Shown one piece after another: positions 7,452 through 14,904 of a stretch of DNA of 64,000 nt (the stretch's first letter is position 1; each line of letters begins with the position of its first letter). Location of the stretch: the IMG/VR virus record IMGVR_UViG_3300042889_001503, positions 208,438 through 272,437 of that record. The stretch is one strand, 5' to 3'. This DNA comes from a virus. A program made the translations under genes and the position numbers. Under the pieces are notes generated by a model. The model was given only the letters and a program-made list of their open reading frames with translations, ran no database searches and was not told where the DNA came from.

Positions 7452-7859
7452 ATGATGAATAACGATTCTTATACAGGAAATGAAATGGGTGATAAACCGA
7501 AAGAGTTGACTATGAAAGAGATTAACGAGAAATATGTTAATCGTATTATTGAGTCATTAGAGAATGACAAAGAACTTTGGGTGAGAGAAGTCATGTGTGG
7601 AATGGGAGGATGTTTTGTGGATTATTATAGTCCAAAATATTCAACTAAAGATGGAGGAACTTTACAATTCTCGGACAAGGAATATGCCAAAGCTCATATT
7701 GATGGGAGACCTGCTTGGGAAATTCCATTTTGGATGTATCATAACCCATTTAGTGACAAGTCAAGAAGATTAAGAAGAGCGATGGATGTAATGAGAGTAT
7801 ATCTTATTAACAAGAAAGACAACGAGTATAAAGATAAATTAAGTAAATCAATTGAATAA
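7452..7859 (+). CDS. Hypothetical protein
   Basis: 135 aa from ATG 7452; a GTG at 7440 overlapping the upstream stop is an alternative start. It contains WVREVMCGMGGCFVDYY and a Trp/Pro-rich stretch (DGRPAWEIPFWMYHNPF), then a basic helix. No family recognised. Confidence 0.65.
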   Translation: MMNNDSYTGNEMGDKPKELTMKEINEKYVNRIIESLENDKELWVREVMCGMGGCFVDYYSPKYSTKDGGTLQFSDKEYAKAHIDGRPAWEIPFWMYHNPFSDKSRRLRRAMDVMRVYLINKKDNEYKDKLSKSIE

Positions 7860-7860
7860 T

Positions 7861-8061
7861 ATGTGGGTAGAAACTAAAATAGTGATGGATGGTGGTTACC
7901 AAGAGGCAATCATCTCACAAAATGAAACACAAAACGCAATTGTCTTAAATATTGTTGAGGTTGAAGAACCGGGTTCGGCAAGATTGTATATGTCTTATGA
8001 TGAGGCGTTAAGATTGGCAAATGAGTTAATAGATTTTGTAAGTAAAAACAGAGGGAAATAA
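7861..8061 (+). CDS. Small hypothetical protein
   Basis: 66 aa; ATG 7861 lies 1 nt after the previous stop. Beta-rich N-terminal half, then an amphipathic helix (SYDEALRLANELIDFVSKN). The stop overlaps the next ATG by 1 nt. Confidence 0.7.
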   Translation: MWVETKIVMDGGYQEAIISQNETQNAIVLNIVEVEEPGSARLYMSYDEALRLANELIDFVSKNRGK

Positions 8062-8669
8062 TGGAAGGATACATTTATTTAGGGGAATATTACGATGTGA
8101 TTGGTAGACCTGTTGCTTTACCGGATAAAAAAATAGGGTTTTCTAAAGTTCCGGTTTCAAGAGAATATCAACTCAATAGAACTAAGTCTCCGATTGGATA
8201 TAGAGTTCTTGAAGTTTATAAGGTTGATAATATGAATAAGGTTGAAAAAATGTTACATTCCATATTGGATAGCCGTAGGTTAGTTGGGGAGTGGTTTAGA
8301 GATGATGAAGATACATTAACCGGTGACTTTATTAACTTTATGATTTCTTATGGTGGTGTAGTATCAAGTATTAGTGAGATTAAAGAATCAAAAGAATTTT
8401 TAGAATCTACTCCTGATACAAGATTAATTGATTTGGCAAACAAATTATGTAACGATACAATATTAATTAGAACTTATTTAGGTAATGACTATGAAGTGAC
8501 CCTTACAACGAAAGGCATGTTGGTATTCAATGGGGAGTCATTTGACACACCAAATAAGTTATACAATAATGGGGTGGTAAAGTTTGTTAAAGGTGTTAAA
8601 GGTGGTAGTGGAACAAATAACCTATCACAATTTAAATTTAAATTAACGGGTGAGCGTTTAAAAGATTAA
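8061..8669 (+). CDS. T5orf172/MUG113-type GIY-YIG-like protein
   Basis: 202 aa. Residues 1-85 match the T5orf172/MUG113 branch of the GIY-YIG superfamily: an N-terminal YIYLGEYYD strand, KIGFSKVPVSREYQLN (the K-I-G-x-T/S and Arg region) and HSILDSRRLVGEWFRDD (the conserved H, R and GEWF). Members are common in phages and may be nucleases, but few have been tested. The C-terminal domain ends in a Gly/Ser-rich, DUF4357-like beta region (DYEVTLTTKGMLVFNGESF). No toxin or antitoxin partner is visible. Confidence 0.8.
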   Translation: MEGYIYLGEYYDVIGRPVALPDKKIGFSKVPVSREYQLNRTKSPIGYRVLEVYKVDNMNKVEKMLHSILDSRRLVGEWFRDDEDTLTGDFINFMISYGGVVSSISEIKESKEFLESTPDTRLIDLANKLCNDTILIRTYLGNDYEVTLTTKGMLVFNGESFDTPNKLYNNGVVKFVKGVKGGSGTNNLSQFKFKLTGERLKD

Positions 8670-8671
8670 TT

Positions 8672-9007
8672 ATGGAAAAGAAATTAGGAAAGATTGAGTC
8701 AATAAGTTTTGGTCTTGGTGGTTATCAGGGAGCAATGATTGGTCTTCACGTTACATTAGGTAATGGAAGTTGGGGTGTTGGAGATTCAAGAGCCAATTGG
8801 GATGCGGAGCAAATAAAGTGGTCCGAACATAGCAAATGGACAGAAGAAGATAGAGACGGTTGGTATGCTGAAATTATGAGATATGTTTCATCGTTACTAA
8901 AAGACGCTAAGGTTAACTCAGTTGACCAATTAAAAGGAAAACCGGTTGAGGTAACCTTTGATGGTAATATGTTAAAGAGTTGGAGAATACTAACTGAAGT
9001 ATTATAG
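8672..9007 (+). CDS. Conserved phage hypothetical protein
   Basis: 111 aa. The pattern IESISFGLGGYQGAMIGLHVTLG-like start, WGVGD and a C-terminal LKGKPVEVTFDGNMLKSW resembles a small beta-sandwich hypothetical found in many phages (memory, not searched). Function unknown. Confidence 0.72.
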   Translation: MEKKLGKIESISFGLGGYQGAMIGLHVTLGNGSWGVGDSRANWDAEQIKWSEHSKWTEEDRDGWYAEIMRYVSSLLKDAKVNSVDQLKGKPVEVTFDGNMLKSWRILTEVL

Positions 9008-9011
9008 TATT

Positions 9012-9221
9012 ATGGGGTGGAAATCAACAATTGATATTAGTCGTGAAGAAGCAATTAAATTAATTCAGTCAAAGATGTCTGATGAGGTTTTTAAGTCTAT
9101 GTTAAATAGAGATATTGAGTATATGATGGAAGATATGGGGTTTGGAGACAATCCGGATTGGGAATATTTTGGTCATAACTTCTTTGTTGTGAATGAAGTA
9201 AAGGAATATGAAAATGACTAA
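9012..9221 (+). CDS. Small acidic hypothetical protein
   Basis: 69 aa, mostly helical (DISREEAIKLIQSKMSDEV), acidic tail. Overlaps the next gene by 14 nt. Confidence 0.65.
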   Translation: MGWKSTIDISREEAIKLIQSKMSDEVFKSMLNRDIEYMMEDMGFGDNPDWEYFGHNFFVVNEVKEYEND

Positions 9222-9408
9222 GTTTAACTACGCAAAGATAGAGACTCCGGATGGTGAACTTGTAGGGTATATTGCTATGGAGATTGACACAGAGAATGAA
9301 GTGGCGGTGTTAGATTATGTTGCAGATAATGGATACGTTTTAATCAAATCCACAAAGGAAGAATATGATGGTGCCGATGATGAATACACCGAAATTGAGA
9401 TAAGATAA
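9208..9408 (+). CDS. Small acidic hypothetical protein
   Basis: 66 aa, acidic and beta-rich (YAKIETPDGELVGYIAMEID). ATG 9214 is an alternative start. A terminator follows. Confidence 0.65.
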   Translation: MKMTKFNYAKIETPDGELVGYIAMEIDTENEVAVLDYVADNGYVLIKSTKEEYDGADDEYTEIEIR

Positions 9409-9412
9409 TAAT

Positions 9413-9438
9413 AACCCCCACAATGATTGGGGGTTTTT
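9413..9438 (+). terminator. Rho-independent terminator
   Basis: AACCCCCA/TGGGGGTT stem and T run. Confidence 0.85.
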
Positions 9439-9448
9439 AATTTATATG

Positions 9449-9456
9449 ATATTTAT
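9449..9456 (+). promoter_or_regulatory. Late-promoter-like motif GATATTTAT
   Basis: Ends 4 nt before the ATG at 9461. It probably drives the seven-gene leader array 9461-11916. Confidence 0.6.
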
Positions 9457-9460
9457 TGTT

Positions 9461-9655
9461 ATGAAGTTAATTATAACAGAGTCACAATATGAAACCATCA
9501 ACGAGATGATTAAACTTAACATTAAGGTAGGTGATACCATTATGGGTGGAAAATTTAAGAACAAGAAGGTTGTTGTGAAGACAATCGACAAGAATGAAAA
9601 GGGGGATATTACAATAAACGGTAAACCATTGTTACGTTTTAGAATCATAGAATAA
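9461..9655 (+). CDS. Leader-peptide protein (IITES), first of array
   Basis: 64 aa. The start is set at 9461 by the GATATTTAT motif and the MKLIITESQY leader; the in-frame ATG at 9446 lies inside the motif. The body is a compact basic beta domain (VGDTIMGGKFKNKKVVVKTI). The stop overlaps the next ATG by 1 nt. Confidence 0.75.
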   Translation: MKLIITESQYETINEMIKLNIKVGDTIMGGKFKNKKVVVKTIDKNEKGDITINGKPLLRFRIIE

Positions 9656-9984
9656 TGAAGATATTGATTAAAGAAGATAAAAGAGATAGAATTGCCAAAC
9701 GGTTATTAACTGAGGAATTCTCCGGAATGTATGAAGATGTTAATTATATGACAGATTCACGGGGGGAACACAAAACAATCGAATACCGTAATGGTGAAGG
9801 AATCATAATGATTTACGGTAATACTGATAATATTTTATATATCTGTGAAGATGTCACTCGTCCACTTAATCTACTTAGTTACACACCAAAACAACTTAAA
9901 GATGTTATTGGTGAATGGTTCTCAGAGTTTTTTGAATTACCGGTTCAATATATTCATCACGTAAATAAATCAGTGTTAAACTAA
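9655..9984 (+). CDS. Leader-WF family protein
   Basis: 109 aa. Leader MKILIKEDKRDRIAKRLL (site after I-K-E), a variable central beta domain, then the shared C-terminal module (DVIGEWFSEFFELPVQYI) in which a helix carrying W-F is followed by a short hydrophobic strand. One of at least ten window proteins with this three-part layout. Function unknown. Confidence 0.78.
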   Translation: MKILIKEDKRDRIAKRLLTEEFSGMYEDVNYMTDSRGEHKTIEYRNGEGIIMIYGNTDNILYICEDVTRPLNLLSYTPKQLKDVIGEWFSEFFELPVQYIHHVNKSVLN

Positions 9985-9985
9985 T

Positions 9986-10579
9986 ATGAAAGAGTTAATT
10001 AAAAAAATATTACGAGAGGAAGTTCAGAAGAGATTTACAAAATCTAATCAAAGTTTTGAGCGTCTTATTATTAAACAGATGGAGTCTTTAATATCCGAAA
10101 CAAATAGAGTTGTTGTCCCACCTGAAGAGAATTATGGAAACTTTAATGAGGAGTGGTGTAAAGGTGATAAAATTATTATGCAGGCAAGATACTTTTTCAG
10201 TAGTGAAGATAGTGATGAAGAAAAGTTTTTTGGTGGTGATTTATATGTTAATAAAGAAGAAATTGATTTTTTATCTCAAATGTTACAGGTTAGAAAACCC
10301 TATTTACTTAATGTAATTACCGAATGGTATGATGAGAAATACGCTACCAAGTTTGGTCAAGAAACCGGACACCCGGAATTGGAGATTGATGAGACTCACG
10401 AAACGGATAGTGACCATAAATGTTATAAAATGATTAATACTTCAAACCTAAGTAGAGAATATATGATTGATTATATTGATACAAATACATTATATAAACT
10501 TAGTGAATTGGAAAAACTACCTGATGATGAGTTAGAAAGAAAATACCGAAGTGTTTATAATATCCAATTAAATAAGTAA
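9986..10579 (+). CDS. Leader-peptide protein (ILREE type)
   Basis: 197 aa. Leader MKELIKKILREEVQKRF (site after L-R-E), a second helical stretch, then an acidic body with VITEWYDEKYATKFG, which resembles the WF module but is internal. The stop overlaps the next ATG by 1 nt. Confidence 0.75.
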   Translation: MKELIKKILREEVQKRFTKSNQSFERLIIKQMESLISETNRVVVPPEENYGNFNEEWCKGDKIIMQARYFFSSEDSDEEKFFGGDLYVNKEEIDFLSQMLQVRKPYLLNVITEWYDEKYATKFGQETGHPELEIDETHETDSDHKCYKMINTSNLSREYMIDYIDTNTLYKLSELEKLPDDELERKYRSVYNIQLNK

Positions 10580-10959
10580 TGAAAGTATTAATAACTGAGA
10601 GCAGATTAGAAAGTTTAATCATTGATTACTTAAATGATTCGTATTACCCTGATTATGGGTGGGCAAATCCTGATGTTTATCAAAAAGATGTTAAACAATA
10701 TGGTGATGTTCTTTTCTTTGTTGATGACCGAGAATCTTATATTTATTATGGTTGTAATGCAAACGCCGGTCCGGAAGATGAGTTCTTTGCGGGTTATGGT
10801 CATCTACATAATTATAAATGTCCTTTACTGTCAATATACCCCCTTATAACTCAAAGATTGGATTCTACTTTTGGTGACATATGGAAACCAATATTCAAGA
10901 AATGGTTTGAAGATAATACAGGGTTAGAGGTTACTCAATTAACAACAAATTTCATATAA
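10579..10959 (+). CDS. Leader-WF family protein
   Basis: 126 aa. Leader MKVLITESRLESLIIDYL, then a Tyr/Asp-rich middle with YYGCNANAGPEDEF, and the C-terminal module PIFKKWFEDNTGLEVTQL. Closest by layout to the protein at 36204 (same IIDYLN start and KWxPxFxxWF end). Confidence 0.78.
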   Translation: MKVLITESRLESLIIDYLNDSYYPDYGWANPDVYQKDVKQYGDVLFFVDDRESYIYYGCNANAGPEDEFFAGYGHLHNYKCPLLSIYPLITQRLDSTFGDIWKPIFKKWFEDNTGLEVTQLTTNFI

Positions 10960-11258
10960 TGAAAGTATTAATAAAGGAAAGTAAGTATAATAATTTAATT
11001 GAGAACTATATCCTCAATGGTTATCCTGTAGTTAAAAACGTGACATTTACAACAAAGGATGTTTACTTGGCTAGTGGTAATAAAAGTGAGAGAAGAACAA
11101 TTCAAAGAAACATCATTAATGTTGGGTTTAGAGGAGGTGAGATGCAGAATAGTCCAACACGAACATTAAGAGAAATTAGAGCTGATATTAATCGTATGTT
11201 TGGTTTGGATATTGATATGTCAGGTTCACATTGGGGTATTGAGTATAAAATGTTGTAA
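10959..11258 (+). CDS. Leader-peptide protein (LIKES)
   Basis: 99 aa. Leader MKVLIKESKYNNLIENYI; basic middle with Arg/Asn repeats; C-terminal helix DINRMFGLDIDM that is a weak form of the shared module. Confidence 0.72.
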   Translation: MKVLIKESKYNNLIENYILNGYPVVKNVTFTTKDVYLASGNKSERRTIQRNIINVGFRGGEMQNSPTRTLREIRADINRMFGLDIDMSGSHWGIEYKML

Positions 11259-11260
11259 GT

Positions 11261-11590
11261 ATGAGAATAGTAATCACAGAAAATAAAAGAGATATGTTAT
11301 TTAGAGAGGAGTTTAAAAACCTGTTTAATAAATTAACTCCAACAAGAGCCGGACATACCGAGAACATTATCTACATATACTTTGATGAGGTATATGATGA
11401 TAATGCGGTTACAGGGTTGGTATATAGACCAAGTAATCGTCAATTAATTATATATCCGGATTACTTTATTAGTTTAAGAATGTTTGTTTCATCTGAAGAA
11501 GAACTAAAGGAAATGATAGGAATATGTTATGAGGAATTAACTGATAAAATAGTTAGATATTCTTGGATTTGGATAGATAATGAGTTATGA
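11261..11590 (+). CDS. Leader-peptide protein (VITEN)
   Basis: 109 aa. Leader MRIVITENKRDMLF; a central beta domain with VYRPSNRQLIIYP; C-terminal SSEEELKEMIGICYEEL. Overlaps the next gene by 4 nt (ATGA). Confidence 0.75.
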   Translation: MRIVITENKRDMLFREEFKNLFNKLTPTRAGHTENIIYIYFDEVYDDNAVTGLVYRPSNRQLIIYPDYFISLRMFVSSEEELKEMIGICYEELTDKIVRYSWIWIDNEL

Positions 11591-11916
11591 AAATATTAAT
11601 CACAGAAAATAAAAGATACCAATTAGCCTACAAGATATTAGACGATATTTTGAATGGATTGACTCGTGAGGACATTGATTTAAATAAGGATTCCGTATTT
11701 AGTAACCAACAAATAATATTCAGAGATAACAGCGATGACATTTTTATGTGGTGGTCCGAAAAATACGATTTATTGGAAGTTAATAAAGTTATGTGGGAAC
11801 CACTAAGATTGTTCTCATTCAGTGGAGAAGAACTTGAAAGAGTTATTCATTGGTGGGTTAAAAATAGATTAAGAATAGAACCGGAGGAGATTAATTTAAT
11901 TGGTGACTATTATTAA
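11587..11916 (+). CDS. Leader-WF family protein
   Basis: 109 aa. Leader MKILITENKRYQLAYKIL; C-terminal FSGEELERVIHWWVKNRL and IEPEEINLI, with the WF pair changed to WW. Last gene of the array, ending at a hairpin and repeat region. Confidence 0.78.
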   Translation: MKILITENKRYQLAYKILDDILNGLTREDIDLNKDSVFSNQQIIFRDNSDDIFMWWSEKYDLLEVNKVMWEPLRLFSFSGEELERVIHWWVKNRLRIEPEEINLIGDYY

Positions 11917-12088
11917 ATGTCTTTTATTCTGAACAAAAACAATAATAATGTCCGTAATAACGGACATTTACATTTATTCCTACGTAAAAGTGTTGCCAAT
12001 TACATTTATTCCTACGTAAAAGTGTAATCAACAAATATATTTCATTTGTATAACTCCACACAATGTGTAGTGGAACGCAAACAGAATA
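11917..12088. repeat. Hairpin plus two 26-bp direct repeats between convergent genes
   Basis: TGTCCGT-aata-ACGGACA (11949-11966) is followed by a perfect 26-bp direct repeat at 11968-11993 and 12000-12025 (period 32), each with core TTCCTACGTAAAAGTGT. A 36-codon frame (11917-12027) spans it, but the repeats fall in different frames, so I read the stretch as non-coding, probably bidirectional termination. Confidence 0.7.
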
Positions 12089-12367
12089 TTACTTCATATT
12101 CTTTAACACAGCCTCCAACATAGAGATAGATTCCTTATCTTTTTTTGATTTCACTGACTTAGAATTAAGATACTCCAACGACTCAACCATCTCCTGTTTT
12201 TTATCCATAGGTTTGAAAGGGGAGTTTGGAACATTAATAGACTGTTTAACAACTTGTGGTTGATAAACGGGAGGAGTCACGTTAGGGTATAACGTATTAT
12301 ATACCTTGATGGCATTATCGGACCCCTTAGTGGTTAGACGAATGATTAAGTATTTAAGTAGTTTCAT
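12089..12367 (-). CDS. Small basic hypothetical protein
   Basis: 92 aa, starting at 12367 just after a minus-strand TATCTTTG. Basic start (MKLLKYLIIRLTTKG), Pro-rich middle (YPNVTPPVYQPQ) and a Lys/Ser-rich helical end. Host-type promoter, so probably not part of the late set. Confidence 0.7.
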   Translation of the reverse strand: MKLLKYLIIRLTTKGSDNAIKVYNTLYPNVTPPVYQPQVVKQSINVPNSPFKPMDKKQEMVESLEYLNSKSVKSKKDKESISMLEAVLKNMK

Positions 12368-12371
12368 ATTT

Positions 12372-12379
12372 CAAAGATA
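12372..12379 (-). promoter_or_regulatory. -7 element TATCTTTG (minus strand)
   Basis: Reverse complement CAAAGATA, 4 nt upstream of the ATG at 12367. It is divergent from the late motif at 12404. Confidence 0.65.
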
Positions 12380-12403
12380 CAACATATTTTTTGTTCTCAC
12401 AAG

Positions 12404-12411
12404 ATATTTAT
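12404..12411 (+). promoter_or_regulatory. Late-promoter-like motif GATATTTAT
   Basis: Ends 4 nt before the ATG at 12416. Confidence 0.55.
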
Positions 12412-12415
12412 CACT

Positions 12416-12823
12416 ATGGACATACAGGAAAACGTATATAGAATTAAACAAATAATGACTGAAGGTAAGGACGCTTATGTCTCAAGAGCTCGTTCTGACC
12501 AAGAGTATGAGGAAGAATATCCAAAATGGAAAAAAACTATAATTAAACTTTTAGAGATGGAAATAGATTCAAAGGCAGAAATTAACAATGGTAAAATAAT
12601 AGTTTTGCTTAATGGGAAAAACCTTGACAAAAATCTAATTAAATATGATAAAATAAATGAAAGATTATGGTATGATTATTCCTTACAAGAAAATTTGGAA
12701 GGTTATATACCATACGGTTATTTATCAAGACATTTTAAATACGGACTTCAGGACTTCTTCAAAAAACATTTCCCGGACTATGGTGTTAGAGAACTAACGG
12801 CTGCGAGTTTAGTAAGTTACTAA
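12416..12823 (+). CDS. Leader-peptide protein (long RIxQIMTE type)
   Basis: 135 aa. Leader MDIQENVYRIKQIMTEGK, a longer helical class shared with 14134, 15633 and 16181. C-terminal YGLQDFFKKHFPDYGVREL is a variant of the WF module. Convergent with the minus gene at 12829. Confidence 0.75.
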   Translation: MDIQENVYRIKQIMTEGKDAYVSRARSDQEYEEEYPKWKKTIIKLLEMEIDSKAEINNGKIIVLLNGKNLDKNLIKYDKINERLWYDYSLQENLEGYIPYGYLSRHFKYGLQDFFKKHFPDYGVRELTAASLVSY

Positions 12824-12828
12824 TGAAA

Positions 12829-13230
12829 TTATTCCAATAAATGTTTAACATCGTTATAACTTTTATTGTTATCCATACAAAAATCATATAGTTTTATAAC
12901 ACTATCAATCTCGGGGTGTTTATTTTTAATCCATTCCATCATAACAATATTAAATTTGTCAGAAGGTAAAGATAACATAGGTGCAAGTAGGTTTGAGAAT
13001 CCGTAAATACCTTTGACAGTATAACCATCATTTATATATGTTACATTCTGACCGGTCCCAAATATTTTTTTCTTACGTCGTTTAATTCCGATAATTGATT
13101 GTTTCCCATAAGAAAATAAAAAATAACCATTCATACTGACAACCAATACTTCTTCCAACGAGGTTATCTCGTTAATTTTAGGATAGAATACACTAATGTA
13201 TTTGTCTATTATTTTAAGTTGGTCCAACAT
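12829..13230 (-). CDS. Hypothetical protein of WF-like layout without leader
   Basis: 133 aa. Starts MLDQLKIIDKYI without an [I/L]-x-E leader. It has a basic loop (KRRKKKIFGTG) and the module-like FNIVMMEWIKNKHPEI, followed by an extra helical tail. Second gene of a two-gene minus operon; its ATG overlaps the upstream stop. Confidence 0.7.
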   Translation of the reverse strand: MLDQLKIIDKYISVFYPKINEITSLEEVLVVSMNGYFLFSYGKQSIIGIKRRKKKIFGTGQNVTYINDGYTVKGIYGFSNLLAPMLSLPSDKFNIVMMEWIKNKHPEIDSVIKLYDFCMDNNKSYNDVKHLLE

Positions 13231-13478
13231 TACACTTTGAAGATAAATTCTTTAGACATATTCTTTTTACACTCAGTTCCGATTGGGAACATACCTTGAC
13301 TATTAGAAACATCTTCACAGTCAACAGCAAGCCAATCAGTAGTCATATGAACCATAAACTTTACTTGTTCCGGTTTCATAGGTTTGTTACAACAAACACA
13401 TCTCTCGGTGTGTCCATCCTTTTGTAATCTTTCGTTTTTATCGAAGTTAGGGCTGATGTATAGTTCGGTAGTGTTCAT
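13230..13478 (-). CDS. Small Cys-rich (zinc-binding) protein
   Basis: 82 aa from the ATG at 13478; an in-frame extension to 13508 crosses the promoter and is rejected. ERCVCCNKPM and GTECKKNM, with CED between, suggest a four-Cys zinc site. No family recognised. Confidence 0.7.
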   Translation of the reverse strand: MNTTELYISPNFDKNERLQKDGHTERCVCCNKPMKPEQVKFMVHMTTDWLAVDCEDVSNSQGMFPIGTECKKNMSKEFIFKV

Positions 13479-13497
13479 AATAATATCATTTAGATTA

Positions 13498-13505
13498 CAA
13501 AGATA
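13498..13505 (-). promoter_or_regulatory. -7 element TATCTTTG (minus strand)
   Basis: CAAAGATA on the plus strand, 20 nt upstream of the ATG at 13478. Confidence 0.6.
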
Positions 13506-13555
13506 CAATTATATTTTTATTTGACAAAATAACTTTCAATGATTATTATTGTTGT

Positions 13556-13804
13556 ATGAGAATTAAAGCGATATATAAGAAAAACTTAAAGATGAGTGAG
13601 GGTAAAGTGGCGGCACAGATTGCTCACGCAGTTAAGAATTTGGGAATAACACCGGTTGATAGTGATATCATAGTATTAAAGGTGTCAGATAAGAAGTTTG
13701 ATGAGTTAACATCACAGAATGATTGTTACATTCAAACAGATAAAGGTATGACCGAGGTGGAGTCGGGAACACAAACCGCGGCGGCGTGGATAGAAATACA
13801 ATAA
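13556..13804 (+). CDS. Miniature Pth2-like peptidyl-tRNA hydrolase domain
   Basis: 82 aa. LKMSEGKVAAQIAHA is the Pth2 signature (K-M-S-x-GK-x-AAQ-x-AHA), followed by IIVLKVSDKKFDEL, IQTDKGMTEV and ESGTQTAAAWIEI, the usual D-x-G-x-T-x-V / G-T-x-T ending. Normal Pth2 is about 115 aa; here the helical segment between the two halves is strongly shortened. Pth2 releases peptides from peptidyl-tRNA. Whether this reduced version is active is unclear; it may be a binding-only derivative. It is transcribed with the HNH gene. Confidence 0.78.
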   Translation: MRIKAIYKKNLKMSEGKVAAQIAHAVKNLGITPVDSDIIVLKVSDKKFDELTSQNDCYIQTDKGMTEVESGTQTAAAWIEIQ

Positions 13805-14085
13805 TGATATTACCTGCTGACTACACAAAATTAACCCAACCACAAAGGAGGGAAGTTAGACTACAATATATCAAGGAACAGAATAATCTTTGTATGTATT
13901 GTGGTGAAACATTATATGAAGGCGCACCCGAAAGAATAACAAAAAAACCAATTACTTGGGGTTTATTTCCTCCGGGATTTTTAGACCACCCAATCCATCT
14001 TCAACATTGTCATAAGACTAATATGACTGAAGGTGCCGTCCATAGTTATTGTAATGCCGTTCTATGGCAATACGAGGGGAGATAA
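13804..14085 (+). CDS. HNH / endonuclease VII-like protein
   Basis: 93 aa from the ATG at 13804 (overlapping the upstream stop); a start at 13786 is possible. CMYCGE at residues 34-39 and HLQHCHKTNMTEGAVHSYCN, with H-CH-KT and YCN, give the zinc-knuckle and His metal-finger layout of phage HNH/endonuclease VII proteins. Usually a DNA nuclease. The usual D before HCHKT is replaced by Gln, which may affect activity. Confidence 0.72.
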   Translation: MILPADYTKLTQPQRREVRLQYIKEQNNLCMYCGETLYEGAPERITKKPITWGLFPPGFLDHPIHLQHCHKTNMTEGAVHSYCNAVLWQYEGR

Positions 14086-14094
14086 AATTAAACG

Positions 14095-14120
14095 AGGGAA
14101 AGTAATTTTTCCCTTTTTTT
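14095..14120 (+). terminator. Rho-independent terminator
   Basis: AGGGAAA/TTTCCCT stem and eight-T run, directly before the late motif. Confidence 0.8.
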
Positions 14121-14121
14121 T

Positions 14122-14129
14122 ATATTTAT
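14122..14129 (+). promoter_or_regulatory. Late-promoter-like motif TATATTTATA
   Basis: Core ends 4 nt before the ATG at 14134; it heads the operon 14134-17055. Confidence 0.6.
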
Positions 14130-14133
14130 AGTT

Positions 14134-14904
14134 ATGAACTTACACGAAGATATACAAAGAATAAGACAAATGATGATTTCTGAGGAGATGGTCCAATCAG
14201 ATGCGTGGAAATCAATCAAAAAAACATTAGACATTCTTAAAAAGAAAAAGAAAGTTTTAATCTTAAGTTGTTCCAATAGATATAATTGGGATGAAAAAAA
14301 CCTTGACATACCAAAATCAAAGATGATTGCAATGTATCTTAACGATGAGTTAAAAGACTCAGTGTTAATTGATGTTTCCGAACTTAACATTGTTCCTTGT
14401 GAGGGGAATGTATCAAGAAAAGACGGGAACAGTTGTGGATTACTTAAATCTATGCTCAAAGATAAGAAAAAGAATCCATCCGGAGACCATAGATGTTGGG
14501 CAAGTTATAACAATCCAAAGGATGAGTTATGGAAGATATCCAAAGAGTTATTTGAGTCAGATGCTGTTGTATTCTTTAGTTCAATTAGATGGGGACAAAC
14601 CAATATGTTCTATCAGAATTTAATTGAGCGATTGACTTGGATTGAGAACAGACACGCAACATTGGGGGAATCAAATCTTGTTAAAGATATTGAGACAGGA
14701 TTCATTTGTGTTGGACAGAATTGGAATGGTGAGAACGTAACTGAAACACAGAAAGAAGTTCATAAGTTTTATGGATTCAAACCAAACAATGACTTGTATT
14801 GGAATTGGCAATATACCAAAGATGTGAATGATGAAACTCAAAAATCATATAAGGATTCACACAAGAAGTTTATTAAAGATACAAAATTACCTGAAGATAA
14901 ATAA
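14134..14904 (+). CDS. Flavodoxin-fold NAD(P)H-dependent oxidoreductase with leader
   Basis: 256 aa. Residues 1-18 (MNLHEDIQRIRQMMISEE) are the long leader class with the site after I-S-E. The rest is a flavodoxin-like FMN reductase: VLILSCSNR (first strand and phosphate loop), VLIDVSELNI, then SDAVVFFSSIRWGQTNMFYQ, the conserved strand-loop that contacts FMN in this family, and a C-terminal FICVGQNWNG. The family reduces FMN or quinones with NAD(P)H. An enzyme with this leader would, on the packaging hypothesis, be carried in the virion. The stop overlaps the next ATG by 1 nt. Confidence 0.82.
   Translation: MNLHEDIQRIRQMMISEEMVQSDAWKSIKKTLDILKKKKKVLILSCSNRYNWDEKNLDIPKSKMIAMYLNDELKDSVLIDVSELNIVPCEGNVSRKDGNSCGLLKSMLKDKKKNPSGDHRCWASYNNPKDELWKISKELFESDAVVFFSSIRWGQTNMFYQNLIERLTWIENRHATLGESNLVKDIETGFICVGQNWNGENVTETQKEVHKFYGFKPNNDLYWNWQYTKDVNDETQKSYKDSHKKFIKDTKLPEDK

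Noticed and set aside
11917-12027. 36-codon gene after the leader array
   Set aside because: The frame runs through two identical direct repeats in different frames and a perfect hairpin, so it is better explained as a terminator region.
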